Source: Ciborinia camelliae (taxonomy: Eukaryota > Ascomycota > Leotiomycetes > Helotiales > Sclerotiniaceae). From it: 64,000 bases of DNA. A model generated the notes under the pieces. It was not told the origin of the DNA. It made no database searches and saw nothing but the letters and a program-made list of their open reading frames with translations. This document shows, piece by piece, positions 12,662 through 23,994 of the stretch. How positions within the stretch are numbered: position 1 is the stretch's first letter; every line of letters begins with the position of its first letter. The stretch covers positions 1,557,134 to 1,621,133 of the forward strand of contig JANPYM010000004.1 in assembly GCA_025890175.1 (NCBI GenBank), given 5' to 3'. The translations under genes and the position numbers were made by a program.

Positions 12662-12702
12662 GGTGTAGGTAGGCAAACGAACCGGTTCGTCCTACCTACA
12701 CC
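12662..12702. repeat. Nested inverted repeat (12-bp arms around a 14-bp palindrome)
   Basis: GGTGTAGGTAGG (12662-12673) and its exact complement CCTACCTACACC (12691-12702) flank the perfect palindrome ACGAACCGGTTCGT (12677-12690), with only CAA unpaired. A related ACGGTTCGAACGG motif lies just upstream. The structure could extrude as a cruciform or be a remnant of a transposon end. No target duplication was recognised. Confidence 0.7.
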
Positions 12703-12811
12703 AATCAAAATCTCCATCAAGGATGCTTAATAAAATTAGCGAATGCGAAGGAAAAAGGCAAGTTCCGAAGCGGCGAGCGAATAGGGATGCGTGTTTGCTT
12801 TCTGCCGTTGG

Positions 12812-13200
12812 GGTCACGTGAAGGCGGTGAATTACTCTTGGGAAATTTATTTTGTTGCATGTCTGAAATCCGGATGCTCATAAATTGTGTTCATGTTTCC
12901 CTTTTGGGACGGGAAATTTTGGAAATTTTGGAAATATATGTAGACTGGGAATAAGAAGGGCTTTGGGAGGCTTATTTCCGGGATGGAAGATGGTTTTGGG
13001 GGGGATGGTGTATCACCGCTTTTTGGCAGAATGGAAAGGGTTGTTTACTTCTAGGTGGGAGGTAGAGTCACGTGGAAGTGATGAATTACTCTCTTTTGTC
13101 TTTTGTTGCATGTCTGCATCTCAGAAAGAAGAAGATGTAGATGGGAAGGTATTTCACCGCTTTTTGGCAGAATAAAAAGGACATTTACTCCTAGGTGGAT
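12812..13200. repeat. Diverged direct duplication
   Basis: Unit 1 (about 12812-13057) and unit 2 (about 13069-13200) share, in the same order, a GTCACGTG block, GAATTACTCT, TTTTGTTGCATGTCTG, CACCGCTTTTTGGCAGAAT and TTTACTNCTAGGTGG. Unit 2 lacks about 115 bp of the middle. This is an old tandem duplication with an indel. Confidence 0.75.
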
Positions 13201-13839
13201 GGATAAACAAACGCTCAGAGTAAGATGAATTGTATGAAGTTTTTATACCGCTTCCTTCCAGGGGATTGGTCACTGGAATTAGAGCCATGTGTATCGTGAA
13301 TGAGACTGGTTCGATATGGAGATTTGACTCAAGGCATGAGTATATATATGTCTTGCAACGCGACGAGATTCTGGTTTCCGAATCCAAAAGGGATACAGTA
13401 GTGGCCGTGACAGCGGGAATGGATCGATATTTATTCCTTTGCCCCTCCAGCATGGGGTTTCTACAGGCCTCAACCTCGTTTCATATTCGGATTCTCATGC
13501 TATATCTCACTCGGCCGGCGTGATGGGCTTTTATTTGTGGATGTGGATTGGTGAGAATTCAAGGTGATTATTGTGATGGAGTGATCGTGGATGATGTGGG
13601 ATTTTCGTATTCTATTCGCATTCGTTAGAACGTACTTCGTGGCCGAGTACTTGATTACTGGAGCAAGAACGTTGAATTGTGGCTTGGAGGCTGTGATATT
13701 ATTTTATATATGATTATCAGCTCTCTTTAACTGCAGTTGTTGACTGAAAGTATTCTTTTGATATATTTTTCTTTGATTATTACTATTATCATATCATTTC
13801 TTTTCCACACAATCAATATCTCTTTAGCATTCAAGAAAT

Positions 13840-16092
13840 ATGGCGATATCTTATATCATCGGAGCACAACTCGTCCTAGTGTCGTGGATTATATATGTGT
13901 GGGCTGGAAATGAATTGAGTTGGATGAAGTTGATAAGGTTTGGAAGGAAGAATGGGTGTGAGGAGCCGAAGTCGTTGAAGAATGAGTGGCCCGGGGGAGT
14001 GGAGAGATATTTTAGGATGTTGAGGTTTGAGAAGGGTATGTTCTTTTTGGGATTTATTATTGTTTGTTTGGTTGTGGGTTAGATACACATTGCCAAGGAT
14101 CACGAGATCGGGATGAACTTTGAAGTCAAAGTTTGTTTCTGAGCTGTTTATTTATGAAGTTTGGGCAAGATAGGCATAGGTTTTGTAATCTCGCTTTCAA
14201 GCATATGTTTCCAAGGATGTTTCGTATGTCTTCCCATTGCGTGACGTTGGAACGGAAGCTTAATCATACACAGGTATGGATTTACTCGAAGATCACGTAC
14301 GAGCACAATATCTAGGAATGGGCGTCGGTACATTTAGAGTCCATGAGCCATTCTATCATTCCGCAGTATGCACCTCCGGCCCCGAAAACATGCAAGCTAT
14401 CCTCGCTACAAAATTCGACGACTTCGAATTAGGTCCCAGCAGAAGTCAAAACATGTTCGAATTACTTGGCCACGGAATCTTCACCTCAGATGGCGATACA
14501 TGGGCTCACTACAGACAACAACTCAAACCTCAATTCTCTCGCGATCAGGTCAGTGATCTAGATGCCGCAGATCATCATCTCCAGATTCTCTACCGAGCCC
14601 TCCCACAAACTCCTTCCGAATAAGTGGATCTCCTTCCTCTTCTCTTCCGTTTCACAATGGACGTTAGCACCGAATTTCTCTTTGGAAAATCCGTCAATAG
14701 TCAGACCACCGCTCTTCAATCCATCGATTCAGGAAACACCAACGACCTTCAAGCCGAAGAAAGATTCGTTCAAGCTATGTCTTACTCCCAAGACTACATC
14801 GTTTTCCGTCTGCGTTTCCTTAAACTTTGGTGGCTAGCCCGATCACAGAAATTTCTAGATGCATGTCAAACGTGTAAAGACTATTCTGCCAATTTTGTCC
14901 AAATTGCTCTTAATTCCACCTCCCCGGAAAAACGTTCTTCTTCTCTTCGCATAGATGAAAACGCTAAACCCGGGAAGAGGAAGTAATAAGTTTTCCTCAA
15001 CGCACTCACAGAACAAACACGCAATCCCACCGAACTCCGCGATCAGATGTTGCATCTCCTACTGGCGGGTCGCGATACAACCGCCGCATTACTAGCCTGG
15101 ACGATTTTGCTTCTCTCGCGCGATCAGGTTCGTTACGCACAATACCGCTCTATAATCCTCAAGCAATTTGGTCCCTACACTTCTACCCCCTTCTCATCCA
15201 TAACCTCTTCCTCTTCTTCCTCTTCTTCCTCTTCTTCCTCTTCTTCCTCTTCTTCCTCTTCTTCCTTTTCTTTCTCTTCTTTCTCTTCTTCCTCTTCTTC
15301 CTCTTCTTTCTTTTTTTCCTCTTTTTCCTTTTCTTTTTCTTTTTTCTTTTTTTCCTCTTTTTCCTTTTCTTTTTCTTTTTTCTTTTTTTTCTTTTTTTTC
15401 TTTTTTTTTTTCTTTTCTTCCTTTTCTTCCTCTTCTTCCTCTTTCTCTTTCTATGACCCATTAACCTTCACCACGCTCAAATCCTGCAAACCTCTCACCC
15501 ACCTCCTGTACGAAACCCTCCGTCTATATCCCCTCGTCCCCATGAATGCACGCGTCGCAATTCGAGATACCATCTTACCCGTGGGCGGGGGAAATGATGG
15601 GAAAAGTCCGATGGTCGTTAGGAGGGGGGAGACCGTTACTTATAGCACCTATGTGATGCATAGGAGACATGATATTTGGGGCGATGATGCGGAGGTTTGG
15701 AGACCGGAACGCTGGATGGGCAGGAAATTGGGGTGGGAGTTTGGGGGGTTTAGTGGGGGGAGTAGGGTGTGTATTGGTCGTGAGTTTTTTCTTTATTTTC
15801 TTCTTCTTTTCTTGCTTGTAATTAAATTTACCGAGGGGATATGGGTGAGGAATAGACTCTGTGGTATGGAAAATTGAGGGAATGAAAATGCATCTGCACG
15901 AAGAAAATCTAACAAACCCACTCGAACATAGAACAATACGCACTGAACGAAGCAAGTTTCGTCATAGCACGTTTCTTGCAAAAATACGAAAGGATCGAAG
16001 CCGTCGACATGAATGGGAAGCTGGGTAAGAATTTAAGCTTGACCTTGTCACCTTGCGATGTAAAAGTGAGATTGTATCCTGCTGTCGAGTAG
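13840..16092 (+). pseudogene. CYP52-like cytochrome P450 pseudogene with an in-frame 249-bp pyrimidine tract
   Basis: Exon 1 13840-14035 encodes an N-terminal membrane anchor (MAISYIIGAQLVLVSWIIYV). After a 238-bp intron, the body runs 14274-15779, then an intron 15780-15931 and a last exon 15932-16092. P450 landmarks are intact: helix I AGRDTT near 15068, the K-helix ETLRLYP near 15520, the PERW motif, and heme-binding FSGGSRVCIG followed by QQYALNEASF after splicing. The best match is the CYP52-type alkane/fatty-acid hydroxylase clan (inference). Three stops interrupt the frame: TAA at 14621-14623 and TAA TAA at 14984-14989. The flanking sequence on both sides stays in one frame and stays conserved, and no usable intron removes the stops. 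Between helix I and helix K the coding frame runs through 83 codons of Ser/Phe repeats (15204-15452). No functional full-length P450 can be made without readthrough. Confidence 0.85.
15204..15452 (+). repeat. 249-bp uninterrupted polypyrimidine (C/T) tract inside the P450 pseudogene
   Basis: Every base from 15204 to 15452 on the plus strand is C or T: first CTTCCT units, then TTTTTC-rich runs. The length is exactly 83 codons, so the frame is kept. Homopurine/homopyrimidine DNA of this length can form triplex (H-DNA) and is prone to slippage. Confidence 0.95.
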
Positions 16093-16514
16093 ACAGGCCA
16101 TCGGTTTGCTTTGTTTCGGGTATAGTCTCATCTGATATGGTTTATTATAGGAAAGATTCGAATTTGTTGTTATGATGACTTGAATTGCCTGCTTGCTCAA
16201 TACGTAAATCAAAAATTCAATGGCAATAGCAAACTGAAATTATGAAGATTAACCCCTCGGCCCAAAGTTCCGATTTCCGATTCCCGTATTCCATGCAAAA
16301 TGTCAAATTCCAGATTCCAAATTCAAATCCAGGGTATAGTACTCCAAGACCGAGCGAATATCCACTGTGCATTTTCCAATTGTTCCGTCGCCCATTGTCT
16401 TTCCCTTCCCTGGTGTCCCTTCCCTTATTTCCCTTCGTTTGTTACCAGTACCAATACCAATACCATTTCTCGACACACAAGAGCACCTACCCACAAACAT
16501 ATGCAAAGTCAATT
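16093..16514. other. Convergent intergenic region
   Basis: Sequence between the 3' ends of the P450 pseudogene (+) and the next minus-strand gene. It contains repeated ATTCC- and ACCAAT-type words but no supported gene. Confidence 0.6.
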
Positions 16515-17412
16515 TCATCCTCGTCCCCAGAACATTCCGCTGTTCCTTTTAGCAGGGGGTCTGAACTTTCCAAAAGTTTGTTCTAGCTCTTCTTCCGTCC
16601 AGCGGCGATGAGGTTCTGTGCCTACATATTCGCCACTTTGGCCTCGGGCAAAATACTTGAGGTATCTGTTGAGGTTGTGTTAGTATGACATTCATAATTT
16701 GAAATCACGTCAAGGTAAAGTACTCGAAGTAAGTACGGCCGAAGAAATGAGCAACATACTCCCGTCTAGGCATATAAATCACCTTCGTTATTCCCTTTTC
16801 CTTTTCCTCTACAGAACTCGCCTTGTTTTTCTTCTTTTTCACTAGTCTTGAGACGAGACTAGTTTTGCTTTTTCGACGAATGTTATCACTGTTATGGCTA
16901 CTATCCGAACCAGAGGAATAGCGTCGTTCGGCGGGGATAACATCGATGATGATAGCAGGGATGATGGAATCTTCGCTTATAGGGGCGCTGTGAAAGAAAG
17001 GGGCCGCGTACATATGTTGGGAGTAGGTTTGTGGGGTGCAGGGGGGTGTTGAGAGGGCGGAAAGACGGTGCGGGTGGGGGAGGAGAGGCTCGTTATCGGA
17101 GCTGGTGATGGGGAAATGATGTTAGTTTTGGGTCAATGGAGAATGGGAAAGCAGAATGGGATTTTCAATGTTCGCATCAGGGAAATATGTTGTGCTTCAG
17201 TCCTTCACTTGAGGAGGTTTGAATTTGTGGCAGAATGGGTCTTGAGAGATGGAAACGTGCTTTTGGTAGGACGAAGAATCAACGAGAACGGGAGTGAGCG
17301 CTTACTCATAGAGACTGACGGAAGGATATGCAGCGGAACTGTAACGTTGATAAGGAACAGCCAAGTCGGCCGGATATCGATAGTATAGGAGCATTGGAGC
17401 ATAGGTCATCAT
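16515..17412 (-). CDS. Conserved fungal protein of unknown function, 211 aa
   Basis: Exons 17412-17306, 17101-16724 and 16665-16515; joins are in frame and end in WGRG-stop. The N-terminus is Tyr/Ala-rich (YYRYPADLAVPYQRYSSAAY). The middle has a Ser-rich basic patch and a KKKKNK run. The C-terminal third, with VIYMPRREYVAHFFGR, YLKYFARGQSGEYVGTEPHR and the WTEEELEQTFGKF segment, looks like the conserved core of an uncharacterised fungal family; this is recognition of pattern, not a database result. No membrane segment or signal peptide. The donor of intron 2 (GTACTT) is weak but is the only one that restores the frame. Function unknown. Confidence 0.72.
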
Positions 17413-18415
17413 GGTCGATTTATGGATCAAATATCAAAAACTGATGAAGAATGTCTTTCAATAAGTAATGAGGAAGAGGATTGCAGAAGGACTTCCTAAC
17501 TTGCAAAAAGCCGATTACGGAGCTTCAGGACTTCCAGAAATGACCTTTGAGAAGAGGAGGTTGAGCAATTTATGCTCTCATCCGGTTCACATCGTACGAC
17601 TGAGTATCCAAAGTCTCAATATTAAGATACGTTTGATCGATCAATTAAAAATAATATGATCAATCACAACTGGCCACCATGAATTTGAGGCTATTTTGAC
17701 AATTTGTATTCCCCGAGAATATGAGAAATGTGAGAGATGAGAGAAATATGAGAGGAACAATGATTGCCCAGGTGATAGATATGGTGATGAGGGGATGAGG
17801 GTGATGAGGTTGATGAGGTTGATGAGGTGATGATATATTAAAAGATGTAAATGTATTGATGAAATCAAGGTTTGTCGTCAGTTTGGTGTATTTTTAATAA
17901 GGTTTAAGGTCAAGGTTCTGACTGACCGGTAGTGGAAATTCCCGAAAGCAACCTTGGAAGTGCCCAGGTGTCTGGTGGATGAATGGATGGATTTGATGTC
18001 GAAGCTCATCGTGAGACAAAATTGACACGTGATTGGTTGCTTGATTTTACTTCCCCGCATTTCTTATCTTAGCGTGGACTCTGTGGCTTTCCAGACTAAA
18101 ACCTTCCTTATCGTTGGCATGGATGGATGAGACCAGACCAGACCAGAATTATTATTAAGGTCTGGTTACTAATGGCTGAGGTAATAATATAAGAGGACCT
18201 CGAAGGTGAGCTCTCGGTGAGGGTGAGAGGGGACGAGTACAACGAGTACACAACGAAAGCAGGAACCAGCCCCACAATAATCTTTCATCTGACTTTAACC
18301 GTGGACACCATTGACGCCGTGGACCTGAGATTACTTTAAGAATCGTATCTGCAAGAGCTCTTTCTCCTGAATTCTTACCCTTTTGTCAGCACACCTGCAA
18401 GGTCTTATTACCAAA
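17413..18415. other. 1.0-kb divergent promoter region
   Basis: Lies between the 5' ends of the 211-aa gene (-) and RPE (+). It contains a GATGAGGTT repeat near 17800-17830 and a GACCA repeat near 18130-18147. No gene seen. Confidence 0.6.
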
Positions 18416-19312
18416 ATGTCACCTCCAGCTATTATTGCTCCATCTATTTTATCTGCAGATTTTGCAAAGTTAGGGAAAGAATGTTCTGATACCATCGGCC
18501 AAGGAGCAGATTGGCTCCATGTACTTAATCTCCAGTCCCGTTCAGTCCAATCCGCAATGATATAATTTTTGCTAATCGGTGTTTTTGGACCTGCAGGTAG
18601 ATATTATGGATGGGCATTTCGTGCCAAACATTACCTTCGGAGCTCCTGTCGTTACAAAAATTAGAAGCCATGTCGATCGACCAACAGCTAAACATGGGAA
18701 AGGAACATTTGATTGCCACATGATGATTGCTGAGCCAAAGAAGTGGGTAAAGGAATTTCAAAAGGCCGGGTGTGATCTTTACTGCTTTCACTACGAAGCT
18801 GCAATCTCAAGCACTGCAGCGGAAAGTCCGGAAACCACGAGCGAATCAAAGACAAACCCAAAGGAATTAATCAGATATATCCATGATAACGGAATGCTGG
18901 CAGGAATAGCAATTAAACCTGATACAAAGGTTGATGTGCTATGGGATATTCTCGAAAACACCGACGAGAAGGAGAGACCGGATGTGAGCAACTCCTTAGC
19001 ACAAATAAAATAAAACGAAACGAGATGCTGATATGATAATTATAGATGGTATTGGTCATGACAGTCCACCCAGGATTTGGAGGACAAAAGTTTATGGCTT
19101 CAGAATTACCAAAGGTCACCGAACTTAGAAAACGATACCCAGACCTCAATATCGAAGTTGATGGCGGGTTAGGCCCTGGAACGATTGATCAAGCCGCAGA
19201 TGCTGGAGCCAACGTAATTGTTGCGGGTAGTGCTGTTTTCGGGGCTAATGATCCATCTGAGGTCATTGCCAAGCTTCGAGAGGCTGTTGATAGCAGAAGG
19301 GGAAAGTTGTGA
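18416..19312 (+). CDS. RPE1: Ribulose-phosphate 3-epimerase
   Basis: Exons 18416-18520, 18597-18983 and 19046-19312 give 252 residues, about the 220-250 usual for the family. It interconverts D-ribulose 5-phosphate and D-xylulose 5-phosphate in the cytosolic pentose phosphate pathway. The TIM-barrel landmarks are in order: [13 protein letters not shown] at the N-terminus, [26 protein letters not shown] (with the metal-binding His), [13 protein letters not shown] and VDGGLGPGT. Exon 1 ends in frame at His, and exon 2 begins with the conserved VDIMDG, which fixes the first join. An upstream in-frame ATG at 18383 would add 11 residues; the ATG at 18416, with A at -3, fits the family start better. 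A conserved family insertion near residue 120-135 ([12 protein letters not shown]) is Ser/Thr-rich, common in fungal copies. Confidence 0.97.
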
Positions 19313-20263
19313 TGATAATGCAGTGTGACATACATGTTCGTATAGGGCGGGAATAACGGAATGAAGACGGATGTCTAGAAGCCACATTCATGAGTAGAAC
19401 GCACCGCAAATACCAAGACTTCAGAGCAAGCGGATATGCGCATAGAAAATTAGAGATGGATTTCCGGACATATCCGCCCAATGTAACCTCCCGCTTCCAA
19501 TATTTCAACTCAAGGAGATCCACATGAGGATACCATGCCACGCAAATATTTTCGGCTTCGAAGAAAGGTAGTTGAAAGAGGATATCCCCATAGTCAAATA
19601 CTAGATTTGATAATCATTTAAAGCAAAATAAGTGTGGAGATTCCGAGAGTTCCCCGGATGCTGACTATGAAGTTGCTTTATTGTTGGTTACATGAGTCGA
19701 ATTGTCTCATTCAGTCAGCATGGACCCGAGAAAACATGGGGTTGTGGGAAGGAGCAGATGAAGAAGATGCGGGGGGAAGAATTAAGACGGATATCCCAAT
19801 CGGCACTTGAAGATTTTAACTATAATAAGTGAGTTAGATGTCGCTGTAGATTTTGGGTTGAAGTTTATTTATCCTTACATTCATTCAATCAATACCTATT
19901 CTTATATTCAAATACATACAATACCGACAATACCTACAGACAATACCTACAATACCTACAATTCCTACAATACCTACAATACCTACAATACCTACAATAC
20001 CTACAATACCTACAATTCCTACAATTCCTACAATTCCTACAATTCCTACAATTCCTACAATTCCTACAATTCCTACAATTCCTACAATTCCTACAATTCC
20101 TACAATTCCTACACCTAGTATTCTTACGTTCAAATTGAGATCGATATTTTTGGTTGCTGCCAAATACCCCTGAAGCTATTATTCCCAGGTGCATAAAAAA
20201 ACCCGTAGCACATCCATTCGGGTAGAAGAACCCGGCATTCAAACCTCAGCCTTACCCGACACT
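19313..20263. other. Intergenic with minisatellite upstream of CYP53 gene
   Basis: No gene seen. Its main content is the 9-bp tandem array at 19942-20112, ending about 150 bp before the P450 start codon. Confidence 0.65.
19942..20112. repeat. 9-bp minisatellite, 19 contiguous units
   Basis: Nineteen exact-length units of AATACCTAC or AATTCCTAC. Unit order is two A-type, one T-type, five A-type, then eleven T-type, so the distal block is homogenised. Degenerate units extend it upstream to about 19918. The copies give spurious long open frames (YNTYNTY and VGIVGIV). Confidence 0.97.
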
Positions 20264-21895
20264 ATGGCTGTTGTCGATTTCCTCCTTACTCCTTATGTGA
20301 TTCCAATCGCATTGGTCCTCTTCTTTGTCGTCCCATATTTCACATCCAACACAGACATTAGAGACATTCCAGGACCTTTCGCTGCGAAATTCACAAGGTT
20401 ATGGCTGCTATTACAAGCTCGTTTAGGCCATCGATATCTGAGTGTTCATGATGCTCACGCTAAATATGGAAAAATGGTTAGGATCCAACCGGATCATGTT
20501 AGTATTGCGGATGATGCTGCTATTCAGCAGGTTTATGGCCATGGAAATGGATTCTTGAAGTCGTACGTCTTCCAATTGATCCGGGAAATTTTCGATGGCT
20601 AATTTGCTTCTTTGCAGAGAATATTACGATGCTTTCGTATCGATCCAGAGAGGTCTGTTCAATACTCGAGATCGTGTCGAACATACCAGAAAGCGGAAGG
20701 CTATTTCGCATACTTTTTCTACGAAGAGTATTGGCCAATTCGAACAATATATTCATGGAAATCTAACTTTGTTTGTGAACCGATGGGATGCAATGGCGGA
20801 TAATGCTCGTGGTCAATATGCCAAACTTGACTGCCTTCACGTACGTTCAATTCTTCAGCATGAGCTTCCTCAGCATATACTAACAAATCTAATCTGTAGT
20901 GGTTCAACTACCTAGCCTTTGACATCATCGGCGATCTTGCATTCGGGGCCCCATTTGGCATGCTAGAGAAGGGACAGGATATCACAGAAATCAGAAAGAC
21001 ACCCGACTCACCAATTACTTACGCCCCAGCTGTTGAAGTTCTCAATCGTCGGGGTGAAGTTTCTGGCACACTTGGATGTTTACCACAACTTAAACCATAC
21101 GCCAAATACCTCCCGGATCCTTTCTTCACTCAAGGTCTTGCTGCCGTCGAGAATTTAGCCGGCATTGCGGTTGCTCGAGTGAGCCAACGTCTCGATCGTG
21201 AGAAAGAAGATGGACGTGTTGATCTACTTGCAAGACTCATGGAAGGAAAAGATGAGACAGGTGCTAAACTCGGCCGCGAAGAGTTAACTGCGGAAGCTCT
21301 TACTCAACTTATTGCTGGCTCGGACACTACATCCAATACCTCTTGTGCAATCCTCTTTTGGATTTGTAAAACTCCCGGTGTCCTTCAAAAGCTGCAAAGG
21401 GAATTAGACGATGCTATCCCTGCAGGAGTCGATGTTCCCACCTTCGATATGGTCAAGGATTTGAAATACATGAACAATGTCATCCAAGAATCCCTTCGTA
21501 TCCACTCTACCTCAGCCCTCGGACTTCCCCGTATTGTTCCTCCCGGGGGAGCAGAAGTCTGCGGACATTTCTTCCCTGGCTACACCGTGCTCTCAGTCCC
21601 AGCCTACACAATCCATCACTCCAAAGAAATCTGGGGAAGCAATGCAGATGATTTCGTCCCAGATCGATGGGATCACTTGACCGACAGACAAAAGAATGCT
21701 TTCATCCCATTTAGCTATGGACCAAGAAGTTGTGTGGGGAGAAATGTGGCGGAGATGGAATTGGCACTAATTGTGGCTACGACCTTTAGGAGATATGATT
21801 TTTATCTGTATCAGGATGTGCTGGAAACGAGTGAGGGTTTCTTGAGGAAACCGTTGGAGTGTATGGTGGGGATTAAGAAGAGGGCAAATATTTGA
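20264..21895 (+). CDS. Cytochrome P450, CYP53-type benzoate 4-monooxygenase-like
   Basis: Exons 20264-20562, 20618-20840 and 20900-21895 give 505 residues, normal for a microsomal fungal P450. One N-terminal membrane anchor (residues about 7-26) precedes the proline-rich IPGPFAAKFTRLW. Helix I carries AGSDTTSNTSCA, the ExxR is in ESLRIHS, and the heme loop is FIPFSYGPRSCVGRN. The helix-I and heme-loop sequences look like CYP53, the ER enzyme that hydroxylates benzoate to 4-hydroxybenzoate and opens the beta-ketoadipate route, giving tolerance to plant phenolics. Family-level function is established knowledge; substrate here is inference. No lesions seen, in contrast to the P450 pseudogene 4 kb upstream, which belongs to another P450 clan. 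A minisatellite lies in its promoter. Confidence 0.9.
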
Positions 21896-23994
21896 GAGGT
21901 TTAGGGCTAGGGTGGGATTGTTTTGTGCACTTTTAGCTTGTGGTTGGCTATAGGATGGGTATGTGGTACCCTTAGTGTATATTGTTATCATGGGTATGGA
22001 TATGGGTATCCTTTGCTGTATACCTAGGTATTATCATCATTGAACTTCTCTATTCATGTTACGAAACCTCATCCTGGTTTCAATGCAGAGGTACCTATGT
22101 TTTGCTCAAGTGAATGCAATATGATTGTTTGTTTGGTCAGCCAATGCCCCATTGATGTAAGTAAACCTCTCATCTAATACGCGACACTTAAAACACAGAA
22201 GAAGTATGAAATGATTACACCACCCAATCAAAATGGCATGGCAAAGTTGCTCTGCCATCATACATTTTTTATTTGTTTGATTTGACTTCGAAATATCATC
22301 CGGGGATCTTGCAGCAATGGAATTATAGAAAGTCATGGAGCTAGTATTCTCTGCAAGGAATTGCAGTCCATCGTGCTGGAATTATGTTGGGTAGATAGAC
22401 CTAAGACTTCAAGTCCGAGTCCTAGCTAACTTTTTCAAAACTTGCGTCGAATGATTGCATAGATGCTATTGTGTTGAGAAGTGTGGATTATTATATATTT
22501 GAATTTTCAAAGGGGAAATTGTTTACAACATTGTAATTGGAAAGATACGCATTCATTAACGCCGAGATATTGGATGAAGCATACGCCGAAACAACCACAG
22601 GTCACAAGTGTAACGCTCCAGTCACCCTTGCCGAGTTAAGGAAACCAAGAGTCGTAGTGGTTGATATTGACCAATTTCTTCAAACGGCTGTCCTAGGCGA
22701 GCAAAAGGAGATGATGAAAGAGCAAGCGCGAACTAATCTGGGAGAAATGTACCGGTTCGTTGGATTTGCAGCTATCTAGCAAAGAGGAAGTCATTGAGGT
22801 GGCAACAGAGACCAAGCTTTATGTCGTGGTGCAAGTTAGTGAAGGTAAGAGGGCCTAAAAGTTTTCTAGCAGGTGTTGTAGCGTACCTAAGCTGTTGTGG
22901 TTGAGGAAACCCTATGTTGATCTTCTCTGGATTTTCCACTGCTATCCATGTTATAGCATCCACCAAAGGTTGAGAAATCAGAAGACAATTTTTGTGACCA
23001 ATTTAATGCTTTAGGTGGAATAGATACCAGCACCGGGAGAAAACGCATGTTTGGGGAGACATCTAGTCATGATTGGGAATGGCATATTCATCTGGAATGA
23101 ATATTTAGGACATCCCTTTTCTCTATAACTTCTGGTTACGTTCTCTTCTCTATAATGAGTTGAGATAATTCGTACGTACGTCCGGTCCCTCGCGAATGAT
23201 AATAAAATGAAGAAGTAAATTTTGAGGTCTTTTGTTGAAACTCAAGATCGACCGTGACGCTGTTGAAGGAAGCCAACCGAGAAGGGCGGCTCTTAGAATA
23301 GAATAGCACTTTCTTTTATACTTGCTTGTACTTTGAATTCCATCAATATCCCTCCTTTCTTGAATACTGTACCTTTCTAGTTGATAGGGTTTCTGTTGGG
23401 TATTGGAAAATGGGGAGGTTTATCATAGTCTCAACCTCAGAGACAGGTAATACGTGTGTACTTTTTGCTTCTATTGTATAAAGTTACAGTAAGAAGTAAA
23501 TACACTTCGATGGATTGAGTACTTCACATATAAAAGAATATCTAGTAGGTGTGTTTAACTAGATATCGAATATGGTAAAGTCCAAGTACCCAGATTGAGA
23601 TACATGTATCTTTAATGAGTAGCAGTGATATTTTGCTGCTTCAATAGGTGGTGATGCGATTAATCTAGAAGGGACCTCATTATGTAAGATTTATGGACAT
23701 ATCGCGTGATTTTCTGTTTGAGATCTTTGATTTTGAGTCATGATTTTTGAATGATGAGCCCACACGTTATCTTCCTTCAAGTGAACAGAATCTCAAACAA
23801 GTTTGACCTCAACCTCAACCTCAACCTCAACCTCAACTTGAACGTGAACCTAGGACTGAACCTCAACACAACCTTAACTACCTACATTTTGCATCTCTAT
23901 CTCTCCTGAAAACTCCTTCACACTATCTATCCAATAAAATACAATACGATAAACTCGCCAGTTACTTCTATTAAGTTTACGAGTAGTCACCATC
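21896..23994. other. 2.1-kb intergenic, one doubtful open frame
   Basis: A non-ATG open frame at 22537-22779 (80 codons, with PRVVVVDIDQFLQ) looks faintly coding but has no start, partner exon or known domain. An ACCTCA hexanucleotide repeat of about five units is at 23806-23838, upstream of the family A gene. Otherwise nothing recognised. Confidence 0.55.

Larger units (their letters stand above)
12016..13839. other. 1.8-kb intergenic with palindromes and a diverged duplication
   Basis: No gene is supported. It contains the nested inverted repeat 12662-12702 and a partial tandem duplication at 12812-13200, both listed separately. Open frames here (e.g. 12885-13175, 13230-13523) lack domains and follow the repeated DNA. 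Confidence 0.6.

Noticed and set aside
14984..15011. A tiny intron (GTAATAAG..CACAG) removing the double stop in the P450 gene
   Set aside because: It would be about 29 nt, too short for a spliceosomal intron, and would delete the conserved VFLNAL segment.
15183..15461. Minus-strand 92-codon frame of KRKKRKK repeats
   Set aside because: It is only the reverse complement of the pyrimidine tract in the P450 pseudogene.
19885..20242. Long frames of YNTYNTY, VGIVGIV and CRNCRN repeats
   Set aside because: All are translations of the 9-bp minisatellite in different frames.
22537..22779. 80-codon frame with PRVVVVDIDQFLQ
   Set aside because: No ATG, no recognisable domain and no splice partners; left as doubtful.
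23806..23838. ACCTCA repeat as a telomere-like or CRISPR-like array
   Set aside because: Simple hexanucleotide repeat with no spacers and not matching the fungal TTAGGG telomere unit.
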